DNA from: Firmicutes bacterium UBA5496
GTDB lineage: Bacteria; Bacillota; Proteinivoracia; UBA4975
Assembly: GCA_002427015.1 (NCBI GenBank)
Contig: DIPE01000010.1
Coordinates: forward strand, 1,887 to 14,694
Reading direction: 5' to 3'
DNA length: 12,808 nucleotides
The notes under the pieces are model-generated. The model did not search any database, was not told the DNA's origin, and was given only the letters and a program-made list of their open reading frames with translations. Positions within the stretch are counted from its first letter, which is position 1, and the number at the start of each line of letters is the position of its first letter. The translations under genes and the position numbers were made by a program. Shown in pieces: positions 5,901 through 12,808 of the stretch.

Positions 5901-7200
5901 CCCACAGACGCTGGAGGAAGCCCTGCCCTGCTATTTTCAAGCAAGGGCCGCTTTCACTGGCATCGGGAACAGGAATCAGGCCCAGCTTGCCCTGGCTTTG
6001 ATGGATTCGGACCGTCTTCTTCACTCCCTCTGGGGAGACAGCTTCTATTTCCGCCAGGCCGGGAAAGCTGTTGAGAGCCCCGGCCAGCTCCCGGCGGCTG
6101 TTGACATCCATGCCGTTGACATTGAGGATGGTCCAGCCGCTGCCCAGTCCCTGGCGGGCGGCGGGGGACCCCGGCAGCGCTGCCAGGAGTTTCACTCCCC
6201 TTGGCGGGGGAGCCAACCGGGGAGGCGAGTTCCACTCCCGGCGGTTGCCTGCCTGAATGAGATATTCATGGCCCAAGGGGGCAAAGAGCACCGGCAGGAT
6301 TTGGAGGAAAGGCAGGCGTCCGGAGAGCAGGCTCAGGAGCAGCAGTCCGATGCTGTAAACAGCCAGACGGCCGGCGGAAATCCGGCTCTTTTCCCTGGGG
6401 GCGGTAGACACGGCAATGTCTGAGTAACCCAGGGCGGCGACAATGGGGAAAAGGACATAGCTCAGCATCATGCCAGGATTCGGCTGCAGCCGGGGCTGCA
6501 GCAGCGGCCACCAGTCAGGCATGGGCACGCCGCCAACAGGCTCGGCGCTGACCAGTTCTACCAGCAAAGCTGTAATCGGCAGGGGCCAGAAGCGCTGGAG
6601 CATAAAGCCCCCCACCACCTTGCCCCGGGGATTCTCAAGAATAACGGGGCTGGCGTTGATATGGCCGCTGATGAAGATGAGAAAACTTTCCGTCAGATGC
6701 AAAGCGCCCACCAGGGCCATGAGGGCAGGCAGGTCCACCGCCATGAGAGAAGCAAAAAAACTAATGCTGCCAAGGCCGGGGAAGAGCAGGTTCAGCCCCC
6801 TGAGCAGCAGGGAAACTGCCCCTACTACGCCGCCCCCATAGGCGAAACACATAAAGCGGGGGTTGATGAGCATCAGCACCAGCACCACCGGCCAGACATA
6901 GATCAGCCCCAGCTCTTCCGACAGGGGCAGCCCCAGGAAGACCATGAGAAAGCTGGCCAGGATGCCGCCTGCAAGGCCGAAACCCATGGATATAAGAAGC
7001 TGGCGCCAGGGTTGGGAAAAAGGAGCACCATAGAGATGCTCCTCCAGTTTGGCCTGACGCCGGAACTGACGAAAGACAATAGAAAGAACAATTGCCAGCA
7101 TGAAGGGATAGTAAAGGAGACCGGGATATTTAATCCAGCCAAAAAACGCTTGGCCCAAAACACTAAAGATCAGCTTAACAAGATCTGCTAAGGGCAGCAT
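5869..7200 (-). CDS. minJ: MinJ-like polytopic membrane protein with C-terminal PDZ domain
   Basis: The 443-residue product has multiple hydrophobic segments (about 27-44, 67-91, 96-113, 118-140, 146-178, 205-220, 243-260, 280-310) followed by a PDZ domain (about 334-410) with LPGSPAARQGLGSGWTILNVNGMDV, and a lysine-rich tail. This layout, and the position directly after a ctp protease gene in the ftsEX cluster, matches Bacillus subtilis MinJ (YvjD), the bridge between DivIVA and the MinCD division inhibitor. The symbol rests on architecture and gene order rather than on an alignment, so a more general PDZ membrane protein is possible. Its ATG is 1 base after the ctp stop, and its AGGGGAA ribosome binding site lies in the end of that gene, so translation is coupled. 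Confidence 0.72.
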   Translation of the reverse strand: MLPLADLVKLIFSVLGQAFFGWIKYPGLLYYPFMLAIVLSIVFRQFRRQAKLEEHLYGAPFSQPWRQLLISMGFGLAGGILASFLMVFLGLPLSEELGLIYVWPVVLVLMLINPRFMCFAYGGGVVGAVSLLLRGLNLLFPGLGSISFFASLMAVDLPALMALVGALHLTESFLIFISGHINASPVILENPRGKVVGGFMLQRFWPLPITALLVELVSAEPVGGVPMPDWWPLLQPRLQPNPGMMLSYVLFPIVAALGYSDIAVSTAPREKSRISAGRLAVYSIGLLLLSLLSGRLPFLQILPVLFAPLGHEYLIQAGNRREWNSPPRLAPPPRGVKLLAALPGSPAARQGLGSGWTILNVNGMDVNSRRELAGALNSFPGLAEIEAVSPEGVKKTVRIHQSQGKLGLIPVPDASESGPCLKIAGQGFLQRLWEKHKKKQPGV

Positions 7201-7201
7201 G

Positions 7202-8617
7202 TTAATTCCCCTGGATTAGCTGACCCAGGACCTCCATGGCTTTGCTCAGCTGGACGTCGCTGTCCCGGGTGTGCTTTTCCCAGCGCTGGTTGAAGACATC
7301 TGTTGTTTCCCTGTCCAGCTTGCCAGTGGACGCCAAACCGTTAGCCCGCTGGAAAGCAGCCACGGCGTCGGCGGTTGCCTGATCATAGATACCGGTGGCC
7401 GGAACCTTGAGATAGTCCAAAGCTGCCAGCATGGCCTGCAGCTGATAGATGTGGAGAGCCTCGCTGCCCAGTTCCTGAGTGCCGATAAAGCGCAAGTTAG
7501 GCATGCGGTTGACCATATCCATATCCACAGGGTAATTGGGGGTGACGCCGTTCCCCTGTATTTCCTTGCCCTTGGGGGTAAAGAACTTATTGGTAGTAAG
7601 CTTGACATAGGAGCCGTCTTTCAGTTCATAGGAGCTCTGGACGGTGCCTTTGCCGTAGCTGGTTGTGCCGATTACAGGCACATCGTTATCTTGAAGGGCG
7701 CCGGCGATAATTTCTGAGGCGCTGGCGCTGTTTTCATTGACAAGGACCACCATGGGGAAACCTCTGTCCCGCAAGGAAGAACTGTATTCACTAGTGCGCT
7801 TGCCATTGCGGTCCTCGGTGTATACAATCAGGCCCTTGGGCACCAGCTGGCGGCCAATTTCCGCGGCCACATCCAGGTAGCCCCCGGGATTATCCCGCAG
7901 GTCCAGAACCAGCCCTTTCATGCCCTGCTTCTTTAAACCCCGGATGCCTTGGGCAAACTCATTGCCGGAATCCTCGGCAAACTGGGAGAGAGAGAGATAG
8001 CCGATGCCGCCGGGGAGCATCTCCGTATCCACAGTGCTGCGCTCAATGGTAGCCCGCACCAGGGATACCTGAAAGATGCTGGGCAATCCTTCCCGGACTA
8101 TGCCCAGGGTGACTTCGGTGCCAGCTTCTCCCCGGATGTCCTTGACGGCCTCTGTCAGGGGCAAGCCTTCAATATTGACGCCATTCACTTCGACAATTTG
8201 GTCCCCGGGCAGCAGTCCTGCTTCCTGAGCCGGCGAACCGGCAAAGGGAACAATGATGGTTACCCGGTTATTTTCCTGGGTGACTTCCACGCCGATGCCT
8301 TGATAATCGTTGCCCAGCTGGATTTGCATTTCCTGCAAATCCTCAATGGACAAGTACTCGCTGTAGGGGTCTTCCAGGCTATCCACCAGGCCGTACAGGG
8401 CGCCTTCGAGAATTTTATCCCTGTCGGTCTCCCGCAGATAATACTGCTCAATGGCAAAGAGGGCCTCGTCCAATTTGCCCCATTCCCCTGAACGCCAATG
8501 GGACTGTTCGCTGGCCATGCCCCGGGTATAGCCGATGACATAGCCCAGGCTGCTGCCTGCGGCCACAATCCCGATTACCAGAATGACAAGTAAAACCCTC
8601 AATACACGTTTATTCAC
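7202..8617 (-). CDS. ctpB: C-terminal processing protease, S41 family, with peptidoglycan-binding domain
   Basis: This is a 471-residue membrane-anchored serine protease of the CtpA/CtpB/Prc family. A single N-terminal transmembrane anchor (about 5-30) is followed by a PDZ domain (about 105-175, with SPAQEAGLLPGDQIVEVNG) and the S41 core: GIGYLSLSQF, LVLDLRDNPGGYL, and the catalytic set SASASE with S299, K323 in YGKGTVQ and Q327. Residues 385-450 form a peptidoglycan-binding (PG_binding_1) domain, with AVAAFQRANGL, that would hold it at the wall. The GTG at 8617 is chosen because AGGAAGG lies ten bases ahead and the anchor begins right after; an upstream in-frame ATG at 8656 would add 13 residues and lacks such a site. 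In B. subtilis CtpB acts in sporulation signalling; the role here could be broader. Confidence 0.93.
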   Translation of the reverse strand: MNKRVLRVLLVILVIGIVAAGSSLGYVIGYTRGMASEQSHWRSGEWGKLDEALFAIEQYYLRETDRDKILEGALYGLVDSLEDPYSEYLSIEDLQEMQIQLGNDYQGIGVEVTQENNRVTIIVPFAGSPAQEAGLLPGDQIVEVNGVNIEGLPLTEAVKDIRGEAGTEVTLGIVREGLPSIFQVSLVRATIERSTVDTEMLPGGIGYLSLSQFAEDSGNEFAQGIRGLKKQGMKGLVLDLRDNPGGYLDVAAEIGRQLVPKGLIVYTEDRNGKRTSEYSSSLRDRGFPMVVLVNENSASASEIIAGALQDNDVPVIGTTSYGKGTVQSSYELKDGSYVKLTTNKFFTPKGKEIQGNGVTPNYPVDMDMVNRMPNLRFIGTQELGSEALHIYQLQAMLAALDYLKVPATGIYDQATADAVAAFQRANGLASTGKLDRETTDVFNQRWEKHTRDSDVQLSKAMEVLGQLIQGN

Positions 8618-8645
8618 TGGCCCACATCCTTCCTGAACATGAAAG

Positions 8646-8667
8646 GGCCATCCCATCAGAGATGGCC
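8646..8667 (-). other. Hairpin in the spacer between the M23 peptidase and ctp genes
   Basis: GGCCATC and GATGGCC form a perfect 7-base stem around an 8-base loop within the 96-base spacer, the longest gap inside this operon. No T run follows on either strand, so it is not a convincing terminator. It could moderate read-through or stabilise the processed message; no function can be assigned. Confidence 0.4.
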
Positions 8668-8713
8668 ATTACAGCAGACATCATCTAAAGTATATTCAAT
8701 AAGCCCGTATCTA

Positions 8714-9943
8714 TTACTTGTATTCAAATCCAACGGGATTTTTCTTTTCACCCATGACCCAGACTTCAAAATGCAGATGGTTGCCGGTGCTGGAGCCGGT
8801 GGTCCCCACCACGCCAATCTGCTGCCCAATGGTCACTACTTGTCCCTTTTTCACGGTTGTGTAGCGCATATGGGCATAGAGAGTCTGATAGCCGCCGCCG
8901 TGGCTGATAATGACATAGATGCCATAGCCGCCGCCATCATAACTGCGGACAAAGTCCACAGTGCCACTGGCTGCTGCCACTATAGGCTTGCCGCCAATGC
9001 TCTGGCCCTGACGGTTAAAGCGGGCTATGTCGATGCCGGGATGGAATTGCCACACCTTCCTGATGGGATGAATTCTCCAGCCATAGGGACTGGTTATGTT
9101 ATAGGGCACCCGATCAAAGCCGAGGACTGGCCATTCAAAGAAGGAGGGCGGATCACCGGCTCGCACCCGCTCTAATTCCAGCAGCCGCTTGATTTCCGCT
9201 TCAATCTGTTTCTGTTCCTCTTCCAAAGAGGCAATGCCCTTATTCTGCGTGGCAAGCTCGGCCTGTACTTCTTCCTTTATTTCTTCATACCGGAGGGTTT
9301 TAGCATTGAGCTGGGCCTTGTCTTCTTCGGCTTTGGTCCGGGCGGCATCCAGCTCGGCATGGCGCTGAACCTGGAGGCTCAATTCCTCAGCCAACAGTTC
9401 CTTGTCCGCCTCCAAATCGGCCTTGGTGGCCTCAATCTCCGCCACCAGCTCGGTATCGCTTTCAATGAGCAGGCGGATAAAGCCAAAGCGGGAAAGAAAA
9501 TCGGAAAAACTGGAAGCAGAAAAGAGAACCTCCAGATAGCTGACTGTGCCGTTTTTATACATAGCGCAGAGCCGCTGTTCAAGGAATTCAGTCTGAATCG
9601 CCAAGTATTCCTCTGTCTGGGCAATAGAAGCCTCCACCTCAGCGATGCGTTTCTCCTGTTCGGCAATCTGCTCTTCCATTTGGCGGATTTTGTGTACTAA
9701 TTCATCAAGCTCCTCCTCGGCCTTGTACATATCCCTGTCAAGGTCTTCAAGAAGATCCCGGAGCTGCTCCAGCTTGGATTTTGTCTGCTTGCGGTTTTCT
9801 TTCATTTCGTCAAGCTGTTCATTTACTGAACCCAGATCGTCGTAATAGTCATCAATATCTGCATGCGCAGGCAGCACAAACCCTAGGGCCAAAACCGCCA
9901 CTATAACAAAGACTAGAGCCTTGTATCTGTTTTTATTGGCCAA
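8714..9943 (-). CDS. Coiled-coil M23 peptidoglycan hydrolase, probable FtsEX effector
   Basis: The 409-residue product has a signal peptide (hydrophobic 9-23, cleavage near AHA-D at 28), long coiled coils (about 35-127 and 165-257) split by a hydrophobic stretch (133-160, YLEVLFSASSFSDFLSRFGF), and a C-terminal M23 zinc endopeptidase domain (about 285-405). Zinc ligands are visible: H301 and D305 in HPGIDIA, H391 in HLHFE; H358 in LYAHM is the other conserved histidine. This is the EnvC-like layout whose members are activated by FtsEX, and the gene lies 18 bases after ftsX. The split coiled coil with the small hydrophobic lobe also resembles PcsB. The start is TTG at 9943 behind a perfect GGAGGT; no ATG is available between the ftsX stop and this point. 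Confidence 0.93.
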   Translation of the reverse strand: MANKNRYKALVFVIVAVLALGFVLPAHADIDDYYDDLGSVNEQLDEMKENRKQTKSKLEQLRDLLEDLDRDMYKAEEELDELVHKIRQMEEQIAEQEKRIAEVEASIAQTEEYLAIQTEFLEQRLCAMYKNGTVSYLEVLFSASSFSDFLSRFGFIRLLIESDTELVAEIEATKADLEADKELLAEELSLQVQRHAELDAARTKAEEDKAQLNAKTLRYEEIKEEVQAELATQNKGIASLEEEQKQIEAEIKRLLELERVRAGDPPSFFEWPVLGFDRVPYNITSPYGWRIHPIRKVWQFHPGIDIARFNRQGQSIGGKPIVAAASGTVDFVRSYDGGGYGIYVIISHGGGYQTLYAHMRYTTVKKGQVVTIGQQIGVVGTTGSSTGNHLHFEVWVMGEKKNPVGFEYK

Positions 9944-9961
9944 ATTTCTCCACCTCCCGAA

Positions 9962-10861
9962 TTACACTCTTAGAAATCTGCGCACGGAAATGCCGCTGCC
10001 AACAGCGCCGATGCCGGCGCCCATAATAAATAAGAATCTGAGGAGTTCCCTTCCTGCCACTTCGGGAACCACCATTTTCACCGAAAGGAAGTTTTGGTAC
10101 ATCCAGGCGCTGGCCCGGAAATAAAGGAAACCATATCCGTAGAATAGGAGCAAATAGGTAACTAACGCTCCCAACAGCCCCAAGAAAATTCCCTCCAGGA
10201 TAAAGGGCCAGCGAATAAACCAGTCGGTGGCGCCGACGTACTTCATGATGCCGATCTGGCGGCGCCTGGAATAAACAGTAAGCTTTATGGTATTGGCAAT
10301 GAGAAAAAGCGAGACGATGCCAAGAAATGCAATTACTATATAGCCAAAAAACTGAATGCCCCGGCTAAAGGCAAAGAGCTGCTCCACTATTTGCTGGCCG
10401 TAGTCTACAGATTCAACCCCCGCCAGGCGGGCGATTTTATCCGCCAGGGCTGCGGTCTGTTCTGGATCTTGGGGCCGGATTTCATAACTGGCGGGCAGGG
10501 GATTGCGCTCCAAACCATCGGTAATGCCGGCCTGATTGCCCAAGCGCTCCCGCAGCCGCTCCAGGGCCTCCTCCTTGGAAACAAAAGTCACCTGCTTCAC
10601 GCCTTTAAGTTCCAGCAATTCAGTCCGCAACCGGCTGAGGACATCCACGGAGTCGGCGCCGTCTTCCAGATAGGCGATAATTTCCACCTGACCTTTGATT
10701 TCTTCAGTGATGGCCTGGATGTTGAGGTTGATGAGGGTAAAAGCGCCCAGAATCAACAGAGTGAGGACGACGACAATGACAGAAGCCAGGCTCATCAGGC
10801 GGTTGCGCCAAACGCCAATGGCTGCCTCTTTAATGTAATAAACTGCGTTTCTAAGCTTCAT
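9962..10861 (-). CDS. ftsX: Cell division protein FtsX
   Basis: FtsX is the membrane subunit of the FtsEX complex, which uses the ATPase cycle of FtsE to switch on peptidoglycan hydrolases outside the membrane. The 299-residue product has the family layout: transmembrane segment 1 (about 24-46), a large extracellular loop (50-168) that contacts the hydrolase, and segments 2-4 (about 171-191, 217-241, 273-293). The cytoplasmic piece RRRQIGIMKYVGATDWFI (199-216) is the characteristic FtsX/permease signature. The ATG at 10861 (MKLRNAVYYIKEA) is used because it matches family N-termini and has AAAGGGG ahead; an in-frame start at 10894 would sit deep in ftsE. It overlaps ftsE by 11 bases. Confidence 0.95.
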   Translation of the reverse strand: MKLRNAVYYIKEAAIGVWRNRLMSLASVIVVVLTLLILGAFTLINLNIQAITEEIKGQVEIIAYLEDGADSVDVLSRLRTELLELKGVKQVTFVSKEEALERLRERLGNQAGITDGLERNPLPASYEIRPQDPEQTAALADKIARLAGVESVDYGQQIVEQLFAFSRGIQFFGYIVIAFLGIVSLFLIANTIKLTVYSRRRQIGIMKYVGATDWFIRWPFILEGIFLGLLGALVTYLLLFYGYGFLYFRASAWMYQNFLSVKMVVPEVAGRELLRFLFIMGAGIGAVGSGISVRRFLRV

Positions 10862-11537
10862 GGCGGTATACCCCTTTGCTGTCATCCCGTACAAGTCTTC
10901 CGTCCTGAAGTTCCAAAACTCTGCGGCCCATGCGGTCTACAACTTCCTTGTCATGAGTGGCGATGAGCACCGTAGTCCCCAGGAGATTGATTTGGCTGAG
11001 CAAGGTCATAATCTGCCAGGAAGTGTCCGGGTCAAGATTGCCGGTGGGCTCGTCACAGACCAACAGGGATGGATTGTTGACAAGGGCTCTGGCCATAGCC
11101 ACCCGCTGCTGCTCGCCTCCGGATAATTGATGGGGATAGCGCTCTCCCTTGTCGCCAAGGCCCACCAAATTCAGCACCCTTGGCACCTGGCGTTTAATTT
11201 CCTTGGGATTGGCCTCGATAACTTCCAAGGCAAAAGCCACATTTTCAGCGGCGGTTTTTTCCGGCAGCAGCCGGAAATCTTGGTAGACAACGCCGATTTG
11301 CCGACGCAAGTAAGGAATCTCCCGGCGCCGGAGGCGATTGAGATTGCGGCCTAAGACTGTCACCTGGCCAGACCCGGCCACAGTTTCCCGAAAAATCAGC
11401 TTAAGTATGGAAGATTTCCCTGCACCGCTGACGCCGACGAGAAAGACAAACTCGCCCTTGTGGATGTGGAAACTGATATCTGATAAGGCGCTGGTACCTT
11501 TTTGATACGAATAGTTTACATTGCTAAACGAAATCAA
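10851..11537 (-). CDS. ftsE: Cell division ATP-binding protein FtsE
   Basis: FtsE is the cytoplasmic ABC ATPase that drives FtsX. The product carries Walker A GVSGAGKSS (35-43), the Q-loop glutamine in VVYQDFRLLP (Q86), the signature LSGGEQQ (138-144), Walker B LLVCDEPTGNLD (158-169) and the H-loop ATHD (H195). The frame is open from a TTG at 11546, but that codon directly abuts the AAGGGG ribosome binding site. The second TTG at 11537 has nine bases of spacing and gives MISFSNVNYSYQKG, which matches the usual FtsE beginning and a typical length of 228 residues. First gene of the five-gene envelope operon. Confidence 0.95.
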   Translation of the reverse strand: MISFSNVNYSYQKGTSALSDISFHIHKGEFVFLVGVSGAGKSSILKLIFRETVAGSGQVTVLGRNLNRLRRREIPYLRRQIGVVYQDFRLLPEKTAAENVAFALEVIEANPKEIKRQVPRVLNLVGLGDKGERYPHQLSGGEQQRVAMARALVNNPSLLVCDEPTGNLDPDTSWQIMTLLSQINLLGTTVLIATHDKEVVDRMGRRVLELQDGRLVRDDSKGVYRHEA

Positions 11538-11639
11538 GTAGTTCAACCCCTTTTATAAGTACTCAGCATTAATACATTCGACAAGAATACAGCCATTCCT
11601 GCTTTATTCCTGTTTTGTAGACATAAAACCTTATAATAT

Positions 11640-11669
11640 ATTATAAAATTAAAGCGGCAACGGGGACAA
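11640..11669 (-). promoter_or_regulatory. Candidate promoter of the ftsEX operon
   Basis: On the minus strand a perfect -10 TATAAT (11640-11645) is preceded, with 18-base spacing, by TTGTCC (11664-11669; 4 of 6 matches to the -35). The -35 lies in the loop of the terminator-like hairpin behind birA. The -10 is part of a 16-base perfect palindrome TTATAATATATTATAA (11631-11646), so AT-richness may inflate the match. The leader to the ftsE start would be roughly 95 bases. Confidence 0.5.
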
Positions 11670-11686
11670 GCCCTTTTTGCCGCTTT
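11651..11686 (-). terminator. Terminator-like hairpin between birA and ftsE
   Basis: AAAGCGGCAA (11651-11660) and TTGCCGCTTT (11677-11686) form a perfect 10-base stem around a 16-base loop. Read on the minus strand, behind birA, it is followed by AATTTTAT, a moderate T tract; on the plus strand it is followed by TTCC. It begins 11 bases after the birA stop, in the right place to end that transcript. Confidence 0.65.
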
Positions 11687-11697
11687 TTCCAGCCAAT

Positions 11698-12468
11698 TTA
11701 TGCCTTAAGCCCCTTGAGGGTAACCTCGCCGCTGTGCAAAAAATGTCGAATTCCCCCTGCATCCTCCACCAGCAGCTGGCCTTCCGCCCCCACATCCAGG
11801 GCTTGGCCCCTGATAACTTCCCTGCCCCGGGTGGCGGTCACCGCCTTTCCCAGGATGATATCCAATTGGCGCCAGCGGCTCAGAACCTGCTCAAACTGGC
11901 CCCGGTCCCAGGAATTCAGGGCGTCAAGGACTGCAGAGGCCAGCAAGGCTAGCAACCGATCCCGGCGCCATTCTTTGCCTGAACAAACTATAAGGGAACT
12001 GGCATTGAGTTCCGGGGGAAAGGAACGCTGATTTACATTGAGGCCGATGCCGGCTACCAATTTGTCGCCGCTGGCCTCCAAGAGAATCCCCCCTAATTTG
12101 CCCCCTGAAGCCAGCAGATCATTGGGCCATTTCAGGCCTATTTCCGGCACAAATGGGAGCAAAGCCTGGCCCACAGCAACCCCCGCCGCCAGAGAAAAAC
12201 CGCCCCAATTTTCCCGGGGCAGCGAAGGATAGAAAACCAGGCTGAAATATAGGTTCAGGCCGGGGGGTGACTGCCATACCCGTCCCAATCGGCCCCGGCC
12301 CCGGTCCTGGCAGTCGGCGGCAATAACCGTCCCCTGGGGCCAGGCATCCGCTAGGGCCAAAGCATTTGTAGAGGCCAGACGGGGGAACCAATGGAGCCTC
12401 AGGCCCGGGGGCATCATTTTTGCTGCTTCCATGCATTCCCGGCCTGAAATGAAATAATCCCTGTCCAT
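11698..12468 (-). CDS. birA: Biotin--[acetyl-CoA-carboxylase] ligase, monofunctional
   Basis: The enzyme activates biotin with ATP to biotinyl-AMP and attaches it to a lysine of carboxylase carrier proteins. The 256-residue product shows the full catalytic set: STN (33-35), the biotinyl-AMP loop DRGRGRLGRVWQSPPG (55-70), KWPNDLL (113-119), GGILLE (126-131) and GIGLNVN (140-146), with the small C-terminal SH3-like domain near 205-256. The N-terminal winged-helix repressor domain found in bifunctional BirA (about 320 residues) is absent, so it should not regulate biotin genes. The ATG at 12468 has GGGGGAG four bases ahead; the in-frame ATG at 12432 (residue 13) is an alternative. It lies upstream of the ftsEX operon but is separated from it by a terminator. 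Confidence 0.93.
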   Translation of the reverse strand: MDRDYFISGRECMEAAKMMPPGLRLHWFPRLASTNALALADAWPQGTVIAADCQDRGRGRLGRVWQSPPGLNLYFSLVFYPSLPRENWGGFSLAAGVAVGQALLPFVPEIGLKWPNDLLASGGKLGGILLEASGDKLVAGIGLNVNQRSFPPELNASSLIVCSGKEWRRDRLLALLASAVLDALNSWDRGQFEQVLSRWRQLDIILGKAVTATRGREVIRGQALDVGAEGQLLVEDAGGIRHFLHSGEVTLKGLKA

Positions 12469-12494
12469 ATAACTCCCCCATCCAAGTTAATCTT

Positions 12495-12509
12495 CGTTCC
12501 TCAGGAACG
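12495..12509 (-). other. Small hairpin in the spacer upstream of birA
   Basis: CGTTCC and GGAACG pair perfectly around a 3-base loop, and two G-U pairs can extend the stem. It lies in the 53-base gap between the small ORF and birA, about 20 bases ahead of the birA ribosome binding site. There is no T run, so it is more likely a transcript-stability or attenuation element than a terminator, if it does anything. Confidence 0.3.
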
Positions 12510-12521
12510 GGAAGGCTTAGT

Positions 12522-12626
12522 TCAGGATTTGCATTTCTTCCCGGCCCTTTTCGTGTTTGGGTTTCTGCCAATCTTAATCCAAATTCCCCGCCTGGGCTGC
12601 TTGCGTGCCGGCAAATGATACTTCAT
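12522..12626 (-). CDS. Small basic protein of 34 residues, function unknown
   Basis: An ATG at 12626 follows GGGAGGGG with a 5-6 base spacer, and an ORF of 34 codons runs to TGA at 12522. The peptide begins MKYHLPARKQPRRGIWIKIG and has 12 Lys or Arg and no acidic residue, so it is strongly basic; there is no hydrophobic segment. I do not recognise a family. A promoter-like TATAGT and a palindrome lie just upstream, which favours a real gene or a translated leader for birA, located 53 bases downstream on the same strand. It could be a nucleic-acid-binding microprotein, a leader peptide or a chance ORF. Confidence rests mainly on the ribosome binding site. Confidence 0.45.
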   Translation of the reverse strand: MKYHLPARKQPRRGIWIKIGRNPNTKRAGKKCKS

Positions 12627-12650
12627 AAAAATCCCCTCCCTGCATATGCT

Positions 12651-12674
12651 ACTATACTTTATTCCAGGGAATAA
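12651..12674 (-). promoter_or_regulatory. Promoter-like -10 with adjoining palindromic operator
   Basis: On the minus strand TATAGT (12651-12656, 5 of 6 matches to the -10) lies 24 bases ahead of the small ORF. Two bases further upstream is a perfect inverted repeat, TTATTCC-N2-GGAATAA (12659-12674), filling the space where the promoter spacer would be. No good -35 is found at 16-18 bases, which fits an activated or repressed promoter, or no promoter at all. Confidence 0.4.
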
Positions 12675-12716
12675 GCGGGGGCAACCCGGCAAAAGCCCAA
12701 CACTTCCTCTGAGGCC

Positions 12717-12746
12717 CGGCAAGAAAAGCGCGGCAATCGCGCTTAG
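12717..12746 (-). terminator. Probable terminator of the gene beyond the right edge
   Basis: AAGCGCG (12726-12732) and CGCGCTT (12738-12744) form a perfect 7-base GC-rich stem with a 5-base loop. Reading on the minus strand the stem is followed by TTCTTG, a short T-rich tract. It would end a minus-strand gene entering from the right, whose coding end is not in the window; no ORF of note was seen at 12745-12808. Confidence 0.5.
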
Positions 12747-12808
12747 AGCATCTCAAAAAGTGATATGTCTTACTGGGCCAGGCGGGTATCCAGGCCGGTC
12801 AGGTGATC

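Noticed and set aside
8668..8720. Internal promoter for ctp and the MinJ-like gene
   Set aside because: TTGAAT hexamers occur on the minus strand, but no -10 appears at acceptable spacing; the nearest (TGTAAT) is 20 bases away.
10391..10966. A 191-codon plus-strand ORF opposite ftsX and ftsE
   Set aside because: Both underlying genes have all family motifs; the antisense product has no recognisable features and no good ribosome site.
11698..12468. BirA as repressor of biotin genes
   Set aside because: The protein begins almost directly with the catalytic domain and lacks the winged-helix region, so it should be an enzyme only.
1..12808. CRISPR arrays, tRNA, rRNA or riboswitches
   Set aside because: No regularly spaced repeats, cloverleaf-like sequences or recognisable riboswitch cores were seen on either strand.

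Overview
The window looks like a chromosomal segment of a moderately GC-rich Firmicute, probably of the class Clostridia. Three things point there: a sharp match to the Firmicute LexA (DinR) operator in front of uvrB; a gene order (ftsE, ftsX, M23 peptidase, C-terminal processing protease, MinJ-like PDZ protein, then uvrB-uvrA) resembling the Bacillus subtilis ftsEX/ctpB/minJ/uvrBA neighbourhood; and strong purine-rich ribosome binding sites with frequent TTG and GTG starts. The genus cannot be fixed from sequence alone.

Layout from left to right. 1-2179, minus strand: start of uvrA (cut by the window edge) and complete uvrB, an SOS-regulated nucleotide excision repair operon whose promoter and LexA box lie at 2200-2243. 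About 2250-5824, plus strand: an accessory stretch holding a Phd/YefM-RelE/ParE type toxin-antitoxin pair with its own promoter and palindromic operator, decayed remains of an IS66-family insertion sequence, and a two-gene unit encoding a secreted cysteine-rich NlpC/P60-like protein and an unrecognised lipoprotein, closed by a terminator at 5855-5900. 5869-11537, minus strand: a compact cell-envelope and division operon, ftsE-ftsX-M23 peptidase-ctp-minJ-like, read toward the accessory stretch and converging with it. 11651-11686: a terminator-like hairpin separating this operon from birA. 11698-12468, minus: birA, a biotin-protein ligase without a DNA-binding domain. 12522-12626, minus: a 34-residue basic small ORF with its own promoter-like signals. 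12726-12744: a hairpin probably ending the gene that lies beyond the window.

How the genes fit together. FtsE and FtsX form the membrane complex that, in other bacteria, activates a coiled-coil peptidoglycan hydrolase; the next gene encodes exactly such a protein (signal peptide, long coiled coil, M23 peptidase). The S41 protease and the PDZ membrane protein follow within one translationally tight unit, so the five genes together probably handle septal or side-wall peptidoglycan cleavage, periplasmic or surface proteolysis and division-site placement. The accessory stretch has the marks of acquired DNA (toxin-antitoxin, IS scars, orphan secreted proteins, opposite strand) between two conserved core loci. 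The least explained part is the pair at 3715-5824.
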